From Allorhodopirellula solitaria (GTDB lineage: Bacteria; Planctomycetota; Planctomycetia; Pirellulales; Pirellulaceae): DNA of 64,000 nucleotides. The stretch is taken from positions 437,646 through 501,645 of the forward strand of contig NZ_SJPK01000004.1 in assembly GCF_007859855.1 (NCBI RefSeq). The letters run 5' to 3'. The notes beneath the pieces are model-generated. The model searched no databases, was not told the origin of the DNA, and saw only the letters and a list, made by a program, of their open reading frames with translations. Position numbers and translations under genes: made by a program. Position 1 is the first letter of the stretch. Each line of letters starts with the position of its first letter. This document shows, piece after piece, positions 15,514-24,012 of the stretch.

Positions 15514-18500
15514 TCAATCGTCGAGTGAGACCGCGTGGGTGGACTCCTTCACGACACCCGCGGCTGACTTCATGCCGTATAGGTAAAACAGTGCTGGGTG
15601 GACGAAGAAGTCCAGTGCTGTCGAGCTGATCAGTCCCCCGAGGATCACGGTCGCCACGGGGTACAGGATTTCCTTTCCTGCTTCGCCCGAGGAGAGTACC
15701 AGCGGCACCAATCCGATGCCGGATGTCAGCGCCGTCATCAGTACAGGTGCGAGTCGCTCCAATCCTGCTCGGATGATCATGGAGGTCGTGAACTGCTCGC
15801 CTTCGTGCTGCACCAAATGCAGGTAGTGCTGCAGCAGGAGGATCCCATTTCGCGAGGCGATTCCCGCGAGCGAGATAAACCCGACCATGGCGGCGATCGT
15901 CAGGGTTTGGCCGGTCAGCACGAGGGCCGCGACGGAACCGATGAATGCCATGGGGAGCGCCGCCATGACCTGCAAAGACAGGTTCACGCTACGGAAGAGG
16001 GTGAACAGAACCAAAAACACGCCTACCATCGATACGACGAACAGTGCCGAAATCACACGGCTGGCGGATTTCTGGCTTTGGAACTGGCCCCCGTACTCAA
16101 CAAAATACCCCGCTGGCAATTCGGCAACGATGGGCTGGATCGCCGTTTGGATGTCATTGACGACATCGACCACACCGCGGTCGGCCACATTGCACTGGAT
16201 CACCACTCGGCGGCGGACGTCCTCGCGTTTGACTGCGTTCGGCCCGCGAGCTTGATAGACTCGGGCGAGTCCCGACAGTGGCTGTGTGCCGCCTTCGGGC
16301 AGTTGAATCGATAACCGCTTGAGTTGCTCGATGTCTTCGCGGTAATCCTCGTTCATGCGGACGACCAAGTCGAACGTACGCATTCCATCGAGAACCTGCG
16401 AGACGACGCGGCCATTCATCGCCGTTTGGACATACTCATTCAGTTCGGAAGTGCTCAGGCCGTACCGCAGCAATTGATTGCGGTCCCACTCGATACGAAG
16501 TTGTGGCACGAGTGCTTGGGGTTCGAGCAATGCATCGGTCACACCGGGCACCTGGCTCATTTTCCTTTTCACCTGATCTGCTTTCTGACGCAGCAGATCG
16601 AGATCATCACCGTAGATTTTGATGCCGACTTGCGCTTTGACGCCCGAGAGCATGTGAGAAATCAAGTGCGCGATAGGCTGTTCGACTGCCGTCACGATAT
16701 CAGGGATCTCACTCATTGAATCGCGTATCTCGGCGAGCTGTTCTTCACGCGACCGAGGCGACGTGGGATCGAGTTCAATGATGATTTCGGACATGTTCAC
16801 ACCTTCGGCGTGTTCGTCGAGTTCAGCGCGTCCGGTTCGCCGCGCGAACCGTTGCACATCCTCGATCCGCATCAGTGATTCTTCGACGGTGGTGGCGATT
16901 CGTTCCGACTGAGCCAAGGACGTGCCCGGCGGCAGGACGACGTTGAGTTGGATCGTGCCTTCGTTGAAGGGAGGCAGGAAGTCTCTTTCCAATCGCATCG
17001 CGAAAATGGCTGCGATCGCGACCATGCCCAGCGTCACGCCGAGATTGAACCGAGGGAAAGCGAGACTGAAGCGGATGATCTTGTCAGCGACTCGTTTCAA
17101 GCCGCCTAGCACACGGCCATCCTGTTCGTGTCCGCCACGCTTGCTCAAGCCGAGCAACCAGTACGACAGCACGGGGGTGACCGTGAGCGATACGAGCAAC
17201 GACGAGAGAATGGAAACGATGTATGCCACCCCCATCGGTGCGAACAGCTTGCCTTCCATCCCGCCAAGTGCGAACAAGGGCAGAAACGCCAGGATGACGA
17301 TCATGGTGCCGAACACAATCGAGCGGCGAACCTCGGTACTCGCTCGGTAGACCACCAGCAGTGGATCGAGCGGTTCGGCGGCGGCCCGGTTCTCCTTCAA
17401 TCGCCGGAAAATATTCTCCACATCGACGATTGCGTCATCGACCAGTTCCCCCATCGCAACGGCGATCCCACCGAGGGTCATGGTGTTAATGGAGAGTCCG
17501 AAGGCCGCGAAGACGACTGACGTCATCACCAGAGAGAGTGGGATCGCCGTGAGCGTGATGAACGTGGTGCGGATATTCAATAGGAAGAGGAAAAGCACAA
17601 TCACCACGAGAATGCCGCCATCACGCAGCGCCTCGATCACGTTCTCGATGGCTCGGTTGATGAACGCGTCTTGCGAATAGACCGTCGACAGCTGCGTTCC
17701 TGCGGGGAGTGTGGGGCGCAACTCTTCGATCGCGCGGAGGACTTCGTCGGTGACGGCGCGGGTGTCGGCGCCTGGTTGCTTGTTGACCGTCAGCACCACG
17801 GCTGGGCCGCCGGTCCATGACCCGTTGGCAGACGACGTGTCAGCAGGCGGCCCATCGGCAGGCGGCCCATCGGCAGACGAGGAGCCCGGTGCGGGGGGAT
17901 CGATGCGGACGAACGCGGAGGAGTCGCCGCGTTTGACCTGTGTCCCTTCGACAACGTCGGCCACTTGGGAGAGCAGAACCGGGCGGCCATTGCGGATGAT
18001 GACCGGTACCTTCTTGAGATCGTCGATGCTTTGGATTCGTCCGAGAGCCCGAACGAGCAGCTCATTGGGGCCTTGGCGGTCGAGATAGCCGCCGGTTCCA
18101 TTCTCGTTGCTGCCCGCGACGGCGGTCTCGATTTCATCCAACGTAACACCGAATCGCAGCATTGCGTCCGGGTCGACCAAGACTTGAAATTGTTTTCGCT
18201 CGCCGCCCATCGTGAACACCTGCGAGACCCCGGGTATCGTCAACAATCGCTGGCGCACGACCCAATCGGCGGCGGTACGGACTTCCATCGGGCTGACCTC
18301 AGGATCTTCGCTCCACATACCGAGCATCAAGATTTGTCCCATGATCGACGAGATCGGCGCCAGCTGAGGTGTGATACCCTCGGGGATTCGGTCTTGGACC
18401 ATTTGCATTCGTTCGGCGACGATCTGCCGGTCGGTATAGACATCGGTGCCGTACTCGAACTCGACGTAAATCACGGAAATGCCGACCCCGGACGAACTCC

Positions 18501-18747
18501 GCACTGCAGCGACACCGTTGGCCCCGTTCATGGTGGTTTCGATCGGGAACGTGATCAGCGACTCGACTTCCTCGGGAGCCATCCCCGGTGCTTCGGTCAT
18601 GATCACGACGCGCGGTCGGTTCAGGTCTGGAAAGACATCGATTGGCATCACCATCGCTTGCCAAGTCCCGGCGGCGATGAGGAACAGGGCGAGGGCGATG
18701 ACGAGTAAACGTTGTCGCAGCGCGAAGCGGATAATTGCATCAAGCAT
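15514..18747 (-). CDS. CusA/CzcA-family heavy-metal efflux RND pump
   Basis: A 1077-residue inner-membrane proton-driven pump that expels metal cations with an adaptor protein. It has the RND layout: a membrane span at the N-terminus (LLVIALALFLIAAGTWQAM), two large periplasmic loops and two bundles of membrane helices. TM4 carries GELVDDAIVDVENIFRRL, the acidic proton-relay motif of the heavy-metal RND subfamily. Between residues about 288 and 318 a low-complexity Pro/Gly/Ser/Asp insertion is encoded by tandem 15-base repeats. The start overlaps the adaptor stop by one base (TAATG), so the two are translationally coupled. The transported metal cannot be read; Cu/Ag and Co/Zn/Cd are the family alternatives. 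No outer-membrane factor gene is nearby. Confidence 0.95.
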   Translation of the reverse strand: MLDAIIRFALRQRLLVIALALFLIAAGTWQAMVMPIDVFPDLNRPRVVIMTEAPGMAPEEVESLITFPIETTMNGANGVAAVRSSSGVGISVIYVEFEYGTDVYTDRQIVAERMQMVQDRIPEGITPQLAPISSIMGQILMLGMWSEDPEVSPMEVRTAADWVVRQRLLTIPGVSQVFTMGGERKQFQVLVDPDAMLRFGVTLDEIETAVAGSNENGTGGYLDRQGPNELLVRALGRIQSIDDLKKVPVIIRNGRPVLLSQVADVVEGTQVKRGDSSAFVRIDPPAPGSSSADGPPADGPPADTSSANGSWTGGPAVVLTVNKQPGADTRAVTDEVLRAIEELRPTLPAGTQLSTVYSQDAFINRAIENVIEALRDGGILVVIVLFLFLLNIRTTFITLTAIPLSLVMTSVVFAAFGLSINTMTLGGIAVAMGELVDDAIVDVENIFRRLKENRAAAEPLDPLLVVYRASTEVRRSIVFGTMIVILAFLPLFALGGMEGKLFAPMGVAYIVSILSSLLVSLTVTPVLSYWLLGLSKRGGHEQDGRVLGGLKRVADKIIRFSLAFPRFNLGVTLGMVAIAAIFAMRLERDFLPPFNEGTIQLNVVLPPGTSLAQSERIATTVEESLMRIEDVQRFARRTGRAELDEHAEGVNMSEIIIELDPTSPRSREEQLAEIRDSMSEIPDIVTAVEQPIAHLISHMLSGVKAQVGIKIYGDDLDLLRQKADQVKRKMSQVPGVTDALLEPQALVPQLRIEWDRNQLLRYGLSTSELNEYVQTAMNGRVVSQVLDGMRTFDLVVRMNEDYREDIEQLKRLSIQLPEGGTQPLSGLARVYQARGPNAVKREDVRRRVVIQCNVADRGVVDVVNDIQTAIQPIVAELPAGYFVEYGGQFQSQKSASRVISALFVVSMVGVFLVLFTLFRSVNLSLQVMAALPMAFIGSVAALVLTGQTLTIAAMVGFISLAGIASRNGILLLQHYLHLVQHEGEQFTTSMIIRAGLERLAPVLMTALTSGIGLVPLVLSSGEAGKEILYPVATVILGGLISSTALDFFVHPALFYLYGMKSAAGVVKESTHAVSLDD
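17846..17875. repeat. Two perfect tandem 15-base repeats inside the RND pump gene
   Basis: The unit GGCGGCCCATCGGCA occurs twice head to tail, with degenerate copies on both sides. It encodes repeated Asp-Gly-Pro-Pro-Ala units in a periplasmic loop of the pump. In-frame units of 15 bases mean that gain or loss by slippage would not break the gene. Confidence 0.8.
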
Positions 18748-20234
18748 TAGTGATTGTGCCCAGCATGAGGATCGACGGCGCCACCGGATTGATTGGTGAT
18801 GGCCATTTGCATTCGGTGAGCGGACTTCATCGCCACGACATCGCCGGGGTAGATGGAGCCGTCATTCGCGATGACCACGGAGTTCTGACCGCGGTAGCGC
18901 ACATGGACGGGCACCCGGGTGAAATTGCGTCCATTCTGCAGGAACACAAACCAATCGGCGCCTGACTCGACGACGGCATCGACCGGTAACACGATCTGTT
19001 GTTCCCACTGTTCAACTGGTACACGGAGTTCGAGACGTTGTCCGACTCGATATTTCCACGCCAAAAAACGCTGTCCGTCGCGATTCGTTTCATCCCGGAT
19101 GACTTCGTTGGGCAGTTCGACAAAAAGAGAGAGTGTCCGTGACTGAGGGTCGATCGAATTGGAAACGAACACGAGTTTCAGGTCACGCACGACCTCCCGG
19201 GGCGAGGTGTTGCTCAATACCGCGTCGACTCTCCAGCCCTGTTGGGTGGCGTTGGAGATTGCCGCAGCATCGTTCTCGAACGCCTTGCCCTCAATGAACA
19301 ATTGGCTGTAGTCCGACAGAGCGCAGAGTGTCTCGCCCGCCGTGATGGCCTGGCCCTTATGAATTCGCAGGTCGTCGATGACGAGCGGATCGTGGTTCAC
19401 GCCGAGATCGCTAGCAGGTTGCGAAGTGGTGGGGGCGGGCTGGGCGAAAGAAACTTGGCGGGTGGATATTTGGGTGAGCTGGAGCTCATCGTCGTGTTCG
19501 TGGGTGTCCACGTCGGGGGCGACGATCTTCAGGTTATGCAGTAGCTTTCCGTTCTCACCAATCTCTTGGACTTGGCGGTCGGAGAGCCCGTGCATCCGCA
19601 GGGCCTCCCGCTGCGATTTGGCAAACGCTTCGAGTTTCTCTTTGGCGTAGCGGCGCTCGAGCAACAGCTTCCCGGAAACAGCCCCCGAACGGGTCACCTC
19701 CTCGAGCCGTTCGATCTCGCGGTCCTCAACGGCGATCTCACTCATCGTTTTTAAATAAGCTGTCTGCGTTTCGACGAGGTCCTCATACGTCAATCGCACC
19801 TCGAAGAGCAGGTCTCCGGGCATCACGGCTTCCCCGGTAACGGCGTGGACGTGCGTGACGACGCCGTTGAGTGGTGACGAGACGATGATCGAGGATCGCC
19901 CCGGTTTGGGCACGATGATGGCGGGAACGGTTATCGACCGCCGGTAGTCTGAAAGCTCGATGGGACGCAGAAACTCGTCGCTCAGGCCCAGGTTTCTCTG
20001 AGCTTGAGGCGACAGCACGAGAGAGGCGGCGTCGTCGTCATGACCCGCATGCGCATCGGCTTCCGCATGGTCGCTCGTGTCGGCCCCTCGCTGCGAAGCG
20101 AGCGTCGCATCGACCCAGCGGGAGAGCGACGGCCACCACATCGAGAACGTCGCCATCGCAGCGACAACTACAATCAGGCCGCTCGCGATCCGGATCGCTG
20201 GCCAGGGTAAATTGGATGGGTGAGAATGCATCAC
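18747..20234 (-). CDS. RND efflux periplasmic adaptor (CusB/CzcB family)
   Basis: 495 residues. An N-terminal membrane anchor (IASGLIVVVAAMATFSMWW) is followed by a His-rich linker (DHAEADAHAGHDDD). The barrel-sandwich (lipoyl-like) halves are recognisable by SPLNGVVTHVHAVTGEAVMPGDLLFEV and LRIHKGQAITAGETLCALSD, separated by an alpha-hairpin of about 100 residues. The C-terminal beta domains contain RVPVEQWEQQIVLPVDAVVESG. It ends in a short His motif, DPHAGHNH. It links the RND pump to an outer-membrane channel in the periplasm. Its stop overlaps the pump start. A Cys/His-rich gene lies 188 bases upstream with a strong hairpin between. Confidence 0.92.
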   Translation of the reverse strand: MMHSHPSNLPWPAIRIASGLIVVVAAMATFSMWWPSLSRWVDATLASQRGADTSDHAEADAHAGHDDDAASLVLSPQAQRNLGLSDEFLRPIELSDYRRSITVPAIIVPKPGRSSIIVSSPLNGVVTHVHAVTGEAVMPGDLLFEVRLTYEDLVETQTAYLKTMSEIAVEDREIERLEEVTRSGAVSGKLLLERRYAKEKLEAFAKSQREALRMHGLSDRQVQEIGENGKLLHNLKIVAPDVDTHEHDDELQLTQISTRQVSFAQPAPTTSQPASDLGVNHDPLVIDDLRIHKGQAITAGETLCALSDYSQLFIEGKAFENDAAAISNATQQGWRVDAVLSNTSPREVVRDLKLVFVSNSIDPQSRTLSLFVELPNEVIRDETNRDGQRFLAWKYRVGQRLELRVPVEQWEQQIVLPVDAVVESGADWFVFLQNGRNFTRVPVHVRYRGQNSVVIANDGSIYPGDVVAMKSAHRMQMAITNQSGGAVDPHAGHNH

Positions 20235-20350
20235 TGAAACTCAACTGAAACGAAGGAGCGGCGCGGTGGGGCCGCCGCCCGAGCTCAATCTCGGCGCAGC
20301 AACCACCCCGTCGGGGAGTCATGGCAGTGTCGTTGGACGATCTTCTAAGA

Positions 20351-20372
20351 CGCCGTTTCTGAGGAAACGGCG
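20351..20372. terminator. Strong hairpin between the Cys/His-rich gene and the adaptor gene
   Basis: CGCCGTTTC, loop TGAG, GAAACGGCG: a perfect 9-base stem in the leader of the RND operon. No T-run follows on either strand. It could be a partial terminator or attenuator, or a processing site between the small upstream gene and the pump genes. Confidence 0.45.
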
Positions 20373-20422
20373 GATCGATTAACCGCAGACACGTTAATTC
20401 GCGAAAGAAATGCGAAAGAAGC

Positions 20423-20938
20423 TCAGATCTGCCACGATTGCAGATGGATGCAGCGCTGCGGCGCAGAATCGACGGGGAGCCCGTCAGTGCGTTCAGGATG
20501 GAGCCAGCGGCAACGGTTGCCGGTCCAGGTCAGCAGTCCGCCAGTGTTGGGCACTAAGTCGATGGCGTGTGCAGCGAAGTCCTCGGTCAGCGGGTCGGCT
20601 TGGCGAGGCACGTAGTGACAAGATCCCTCGTCGCATCCGTGCGTATGTTCACAGGGAGCGTCACGCCATGTGGAAGCTAACGCAGTTTCGCCACGCTGCG
20701 ACGACTCGTCGGTCGAGGTCACATCGTGCTGGCAGGAGCGAGTTGCCCCTGAACCGCACTGCGTGTCGTGGTGGTGCGGAGAACTGGGGTGATGCTGGGC
20801 CTGCCCGGATTCCACCGAATGAGTGTGTCGGTGACAGGTGTCCTCACCGAGAACATGACCGTGATGCCAGCAGCAACCCAACACCGCATGAGCGGTGAAC
20901 GCGATCAGCGTCAAGCGTTGGAGAAACTGGACAATCAC
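20423..20938 (-). CDS. Cys/His-rich secreted protein upstream of the metal pump
   Basis: 171 residues with a signal-like N-terminus, MIVQFLQRLTLIAFTAHAVLG, followed directly by CCWHHGHVLGEDTCHRHTH. Many Cys and His residues follow (HHHDTQCG, RSCQHDV, CEHTHGCDEGSCH). The C-terminal third is less His-rich. Proteins of this composition commonly precede Cus/Czc-type operons in planctomycetes, as far as I recall; the family has no established function. Periplasmic metal binding is the obvious inference. It is oriented with the adaptor and pump and may be the first gene of their operon. Confidence 0.75.
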   Translation of the reverse strand: MIVQFLQRLTLIAFTAHAVLGCCWHHGHVLGEDTCHRHTHSVESGQAQHHPSSPHHHDTQCGSGATRSCQHDVTSTDESSQRGETALASTWRDAPCEHTHGCDEGSCHYVPRQADPLTEDFAAHAIDLVPNTGGLLTWTGNRCRWLHPERTDGLPVDSAPQRCIHLQSWQI

Positions 20939-21067
20939 CGATTCACTATCCTATGAAACATGTCCGACGGGCGTGTGGAACCGGTCTGGAGAGAGGCAGT
21001 CCCCTATCGATGACACACGTCCCTATCCTTCCTCCTTCTTACGATCGGGTCAAGAGGAAACCTTTCT

Positions 21068-21273
21068 GGTTCATCCGACGGAAGCGTGCGCAGAGCACCG
21101 CGGAAGGTTTTTTGAGACATGGCTCTCGTATCCAATGATCGTTCAAAAATGCGTCCCTGACGAACAAACGCTCGCCAGGGACCGACAACACCATTGGCGT
21201 ACCGCTTTTGCAGGGAAACGCTGGCGACCGAGATATCCCTTGCCAAGCCAGCACCTCTGCAGAGCTCGGCTCT
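21068..21273 (+). repeat. MITE-like repeat family 1, left two thirds, cut by the IS element
   Basis: Begins with GGTTCATCCGACGGAAGCG and follows the complete copies for 206 bases up to GAGCTCGGCTC, then stops exactly where the IS4-family element starts. The missing right third is not found on the other side of the IS, so the junction reflects a deletion or rearrangement rather than a simple insertion. The preceding space from 20939 has no gene. Confidence 0.85.
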
Positions 21274-22844
21274 AATGGCGTGGACTTAGGGCGAATCTGG
21301 TGGTTTCACGGGCTCGACCGTGATCCGCTTGGCTCGACTGGGTCGAGGCTTTTTCAGCTTGGGATATTTTGATTGATTTCGGCGTTTGAGCTCGCGAGGT
21401 TCCTGGCGACCGGGGCGATCTCGGACCAGCCGGGAAGTTGCCGACAGCACGATCCACATTAAATCGTTGGACGTTTCAAGCTCGTCACTGAAGTAGATCC
21501 AGGCATCTCGCGAGCGTGAAAAACTGATTTCGCGCGGGTGGATTTCCAACACCGCTGCGGCATCATTCATGAGCGAGCGAACCAAGTTGTAGGCCAACAC
21601 TCCGACAGCGATTTCGCGTTTCAGATTCTCGGGAGTATGACAGCGGAGATCACAAAAACCCATCGTCGTTTTCCAGCAGGCAATGTCCGTTTCAACATCC
21701 CATCGCAAGCCGTATAGCTCTGCGATCTCTTCAGCCGAAAATCGTTTCGTGTCGATCAGAGTGGTAACGATCGTGAGCACTTCGGATCGTCCAGTGATTC
21801 GATAGCGAATACAGCGATACTGTATCGACTCAGGTAGTTGCTGCCACTGCTCGGGTGTAAATCGGTTTTTGTTGTTCTTGGGTTTCTCCAGTGTGATAAT
21901 CTTCTCGTCGAGTACTTCGCACACGCCTTCAAATGGCGAATTCCGGCAACCCTTGATCCCGCAAACCAGTTCAACTCCCCGACGATTTAACAGCACTGAA
22001 TCATAAAAAGATTCAAAGTTGCTATCAGCAACGACAACATCACCCGCGACGAAATCACCGTGCTTTTCGCGGAAAAGACTGACTTCACCGGTCAACTTTC
22101 CTTTCATCGCAGCGGTGTTGTAGTTGACGATACAACCGGTAGCCAAGCAAGTCGTTACCACGCAGCGCACCTGAGGAAACCCGAGACCTTCTTTCTGAGT
22201 CGAAGGCTGTGGGTAGACTTCTTGATTGGCCTGCGTGTCAGGTGCGCGGAATACCAAGCCATCGACCAAGTAGACGTTCAGTCCATGCCATTTCCATTGT
22301 GACTGCGCTTTGGTGCGTAGCAGATCAACAATGCGTTTGCCAAGTCGATCAATCAACTCGATGGAGAGCTTTGCCCTTGCCTTGCAGTAGGCCGAGGCAT
22401 CCTCACTGCATGGCTGCTGGCCTCGTCGTTTTCGCTCACGATTGAACTTGGTAACGACCGTCGAGCAGGCATCGCCACGACTGAGGCACTGTGAGACGAA
22501 CAGGCCGAGGGTAATCGCTGGCGTGAAGTCACGCTCGCGAAATTCGATATCGAGTTCATCACATAGTTGATGGACATCATCGTCACTGAAGATTTCGGTA
22601 AGCCGCACTTGCTCCCGGTCAATCAGCTTATCAATCCGCTGGACCACCTCCTGCGGATTGAGTGCCTGACGCAATTCGGATCTGCGATTGGTATCGACAG
22701 GGGTTCCACGAGGTGGCAGAATCATCGACGGCATCCTTGCTTGTGTTGAGATTTTTGTGAAGAAAAACCACGATGCAACAAGGATGCCGTTCTTCGCTAG
22801 CTCAAAATTGTTTCACGCCAGATTCGCCCTAAGTCCACGCCATT
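21274..22844 (-). mobile_element. IS4-family insertion sequence, complete
   Basis: A 1571-base element bounded by perfect 27-base terminal inverted repeats that begin AATGGCGTGGACTTAGGGCG and end in GAATCTGG. One transposase gene fills it, ending 12 bases from the left end. I see no clear target duplication: the left flank is GCTCGGCTCT and the right flank CGCAGCTTCT. Confidence 0.93.
21286..22734 (-). CDS. IS4-family transposase
   Basis: 482 residues, intact. The DDE residues can be placed: first Asp in VYLVDGLVFRAPD, second in VVVADSNFESF, and Glu in YGLRWDVETDIACWK. That last segment is a perfect fit to the Y-x2-R-x3-E-x6-K signature of the IS4 family. The N-terminal 120 residues carry the usual helical DNA-binding region (LGLFVSQCLSRGDACS). 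The C-terminal tail is basic (RRNQSKYPKLKKPRPSRAKR). No frameshift or internal stop is visible, so the element may still be active. Confidence 0.95.
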   Translation of the reverse strand: MPSMILPPRGTPVDTNRRSELRQALNPQEVVQRIDKLIDREQVRLTEIFSDDDVHQLCDELDIEFRERDFTPAITLGLFVSQCLSRGDACSTVVTKFNRERKRRGQQPCSEDASAYCKARAKLSIELIDRLGKRIVDLLRTKAQSQWKWHGLNVYLVDGLVFRAPDTQANQEVYPQPSTQKEGLGFPQVRCVVTTCLATGCIVNYNTAAMKGKLTGEVSLFREKHGDFVAGDVVVADSNFESFYDSVLLNRRGVELVCGIKGCRNSPFEGVCEVLDEKIITLEKPKNNKNRFTPEQWQQLPESIQYRCIRYRITGRSEVLTIVTTLIDTKRFSAEEIAELYGLRWDVETDIACWKTTMGFCDLRCHTPENLKREIAVGVLAYNLVRSLMNDAAAVLEIHPREISFSRSRDAWIYFSDELETSNDLMWIVLSATSRLVRDRPGRQEPRELKRRNQSKYPKLKKPRPSRAKRITVEPVKPPDSP

Positions 22845-23259
22845 CGCAGCTTCTCGCTGTCAAGAAGCGTCGAGGCCCTCAATCGATCGGCGACTTGCTG
22901 ATCGGCTTACTAATTCGTCTTGGAGTGAACCAGGAAAACACTGTAGAATCGAAACCGTCCGAAGCTCTGAAGCCTTAGGCTGAATTGTCGTGCTGCCAAG
23001 CACACTAACAACGTCGTCGCATGCCGAGGGTATCGGTGGAGCGTAGCTCTGCTGAGCAAGCCCGTGCTCGAGTGAGATGCTCTGTTAGCGGTTCAAACGC
23101 CGGATGAGACAGTGTGGGGCTCTCAGAGCTTCGGATATCTACCAGGGTGGCGAGACTGAACCACCAAAGCTAACCGAGCCGTGCTGGCTGGCCGACAAAC
23201 AGTGGACTTTGAGTGTCGAAAAAGCTACCCTATTGGTGGTGCCGCTGAGCGTACGCGCG
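22845..23259. other. Gene-free region right of the IS element
   Basis: No convincing ORF. It starts with a small hairpin (GCTTCT at 22849-22854 with AGAAGC at 22863-22868). A segment at about 22999-23093 starts with CACTAACA and ends with TGTTAGCG, imperfect inverted ends that superficially resemble recombination-site cores, but the arms between them pair poorly. Confidence 0.4.
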
Positions 23260-23337
23260 CACTGCAAATTTTCGTTCTGGATATGACAGTACTCAAAAAA
23301 CCTTTCGTTGTGCTCTGCGCACGCTTCCCTCGGATGA
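23260..23337 (-). repeat. MITE-like repeat family 1, diverged end fragment
   Basis: Read on the minus strand, the sequence starts GGTTCATCCGAGGGAAGCG and continues with the left-end sequence of family 1 (GTGCGCAGAGCACAACG, then a T-run) before diverging after about 50 bases. It is a terminal fragment in opposite orientation to the copies at 21068 and 24848. Confidence 0.7.
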
Positions 23338-23430
23338 ACCCAAAATATCGGGTAACGATGGAAATCATGGGGAACAGGCGAACGACTTGCAAGCAGACGA
23401 GAAGACGGACCATCCGTTCTCCCGTGCAAT

Positions 23431-23904
23431 TCATGGTTGTGTGTTTTCCTCCGTCTCGCCAGTGCGTGCGTTTGCGAGGAGTTCCGGCAACGCAACCACC
23501 CACGATACTATAGCAAACCCGATTGTGAATCCCACAAGCCCACCCTGGATGCAGCCCCACTCGTCCGTTGAGCCAGGGTGATAACCTAAGAAGTTAACTG
23601 AAAACCAATGCCAAGCGGTGAAACTAAGCGTTGGCACAAGGATCGCCGCCAACCATTGTCGCCATCCATAGAGCCCCGCAAGCGAGGTCAGCACGTGCAT
23701 CAGCGTTGCAACACCGACAACCAAGGTCAATGCTTGGACAGGCCACCAAGACAACACGTAATGCCATCGGAAGGGCGGAATCTTCGGATCGGCATCGTTT
23801 GCATAGACGACGGTTGCCGGTGGGAACGGGATTTGATGTACCGCGATACAGACAGCTAACACTCCAGTTGCAAACAGAAAGTAGCGAACCGTCGGCTTGC
23901 GCAT
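23431..23904 (-). CDS. Uncharacterised four-span membrane protein
   Basis: 157 residues with about four hydrophobic segments: VRYFLFATGVLAVCIAVH, VQALTLVVGVATLMHVLTS, WLAAILVPTLSFTAWHWF and GGLVGFTIGFAIVSWVVAL. The loop between the first two contains YANDADPKIPPFRWHYV. No family was recognised. It lies downstream of another unknown gene on the same strand, separated by a structured element with features of an integron-type recombination site, and just upstream of a MITE fragment. This pattern suggests an accessory gene acquired in a mobile context. Confidence 0.6.
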   Translation of the reverse strand: MRKPTVRYFLFATGVLAVCIAVHQIPFPPATVVYANDADPKIPPFRWHYVLSWWPVQALTLVVGVATLMHVLTSLAGLYGWRQWLAAILVPTLSFTAWHWFSVNFLGYHPGSTDEWGCIQGGLVGFTIGFAIVSWVVALPELLANARTGETEENTQP

Positions 23905-23927
23905 GCACTACTCCATGCACAGAATGA

Positions 23928-24012
23928 CCGCGTTCACCGAGGGCCGCGGCGAACGAATTGGAATTCGGAATCCGCGCGGCCCCGCGGCTCCGTGTGCAAC
24001 GCATTGTTATGC
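23928..24012 (-). repeat. Structured intergenic element, attC-like but non-canonical
   Basis: Read on the minus strand it begins GCATAACAATGCGTTGCAC and folds into a long imperfect hairpin. GCGTTGCACACGGAGCCGCGG pairs with CCGCGGCCCTCGGTGAACGC, leaving single unpaired bases, around a central loop of about 30 bases. A left RYYYAAC-like core (GCATAAC) is present, but no matching GTTRRRY core is found at the other end. It sits between the stop of one small unknown gene and the start of the next. Confidence 0.5.

Noticed and set aside
15598-16314. 238-codon ORF antisense to the RND pump gene
   Set aside because: Shadow of a strongly supported gene; composition is Arg/His-rich without domains.
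22999-23093. Segment with CACTAACA and TGTTAGCG ends, considered as an attC site
   Set aside because: The internal arms pair poorly and the right core does not fit GTTRRRY; kept only as a note in the gene-free region.
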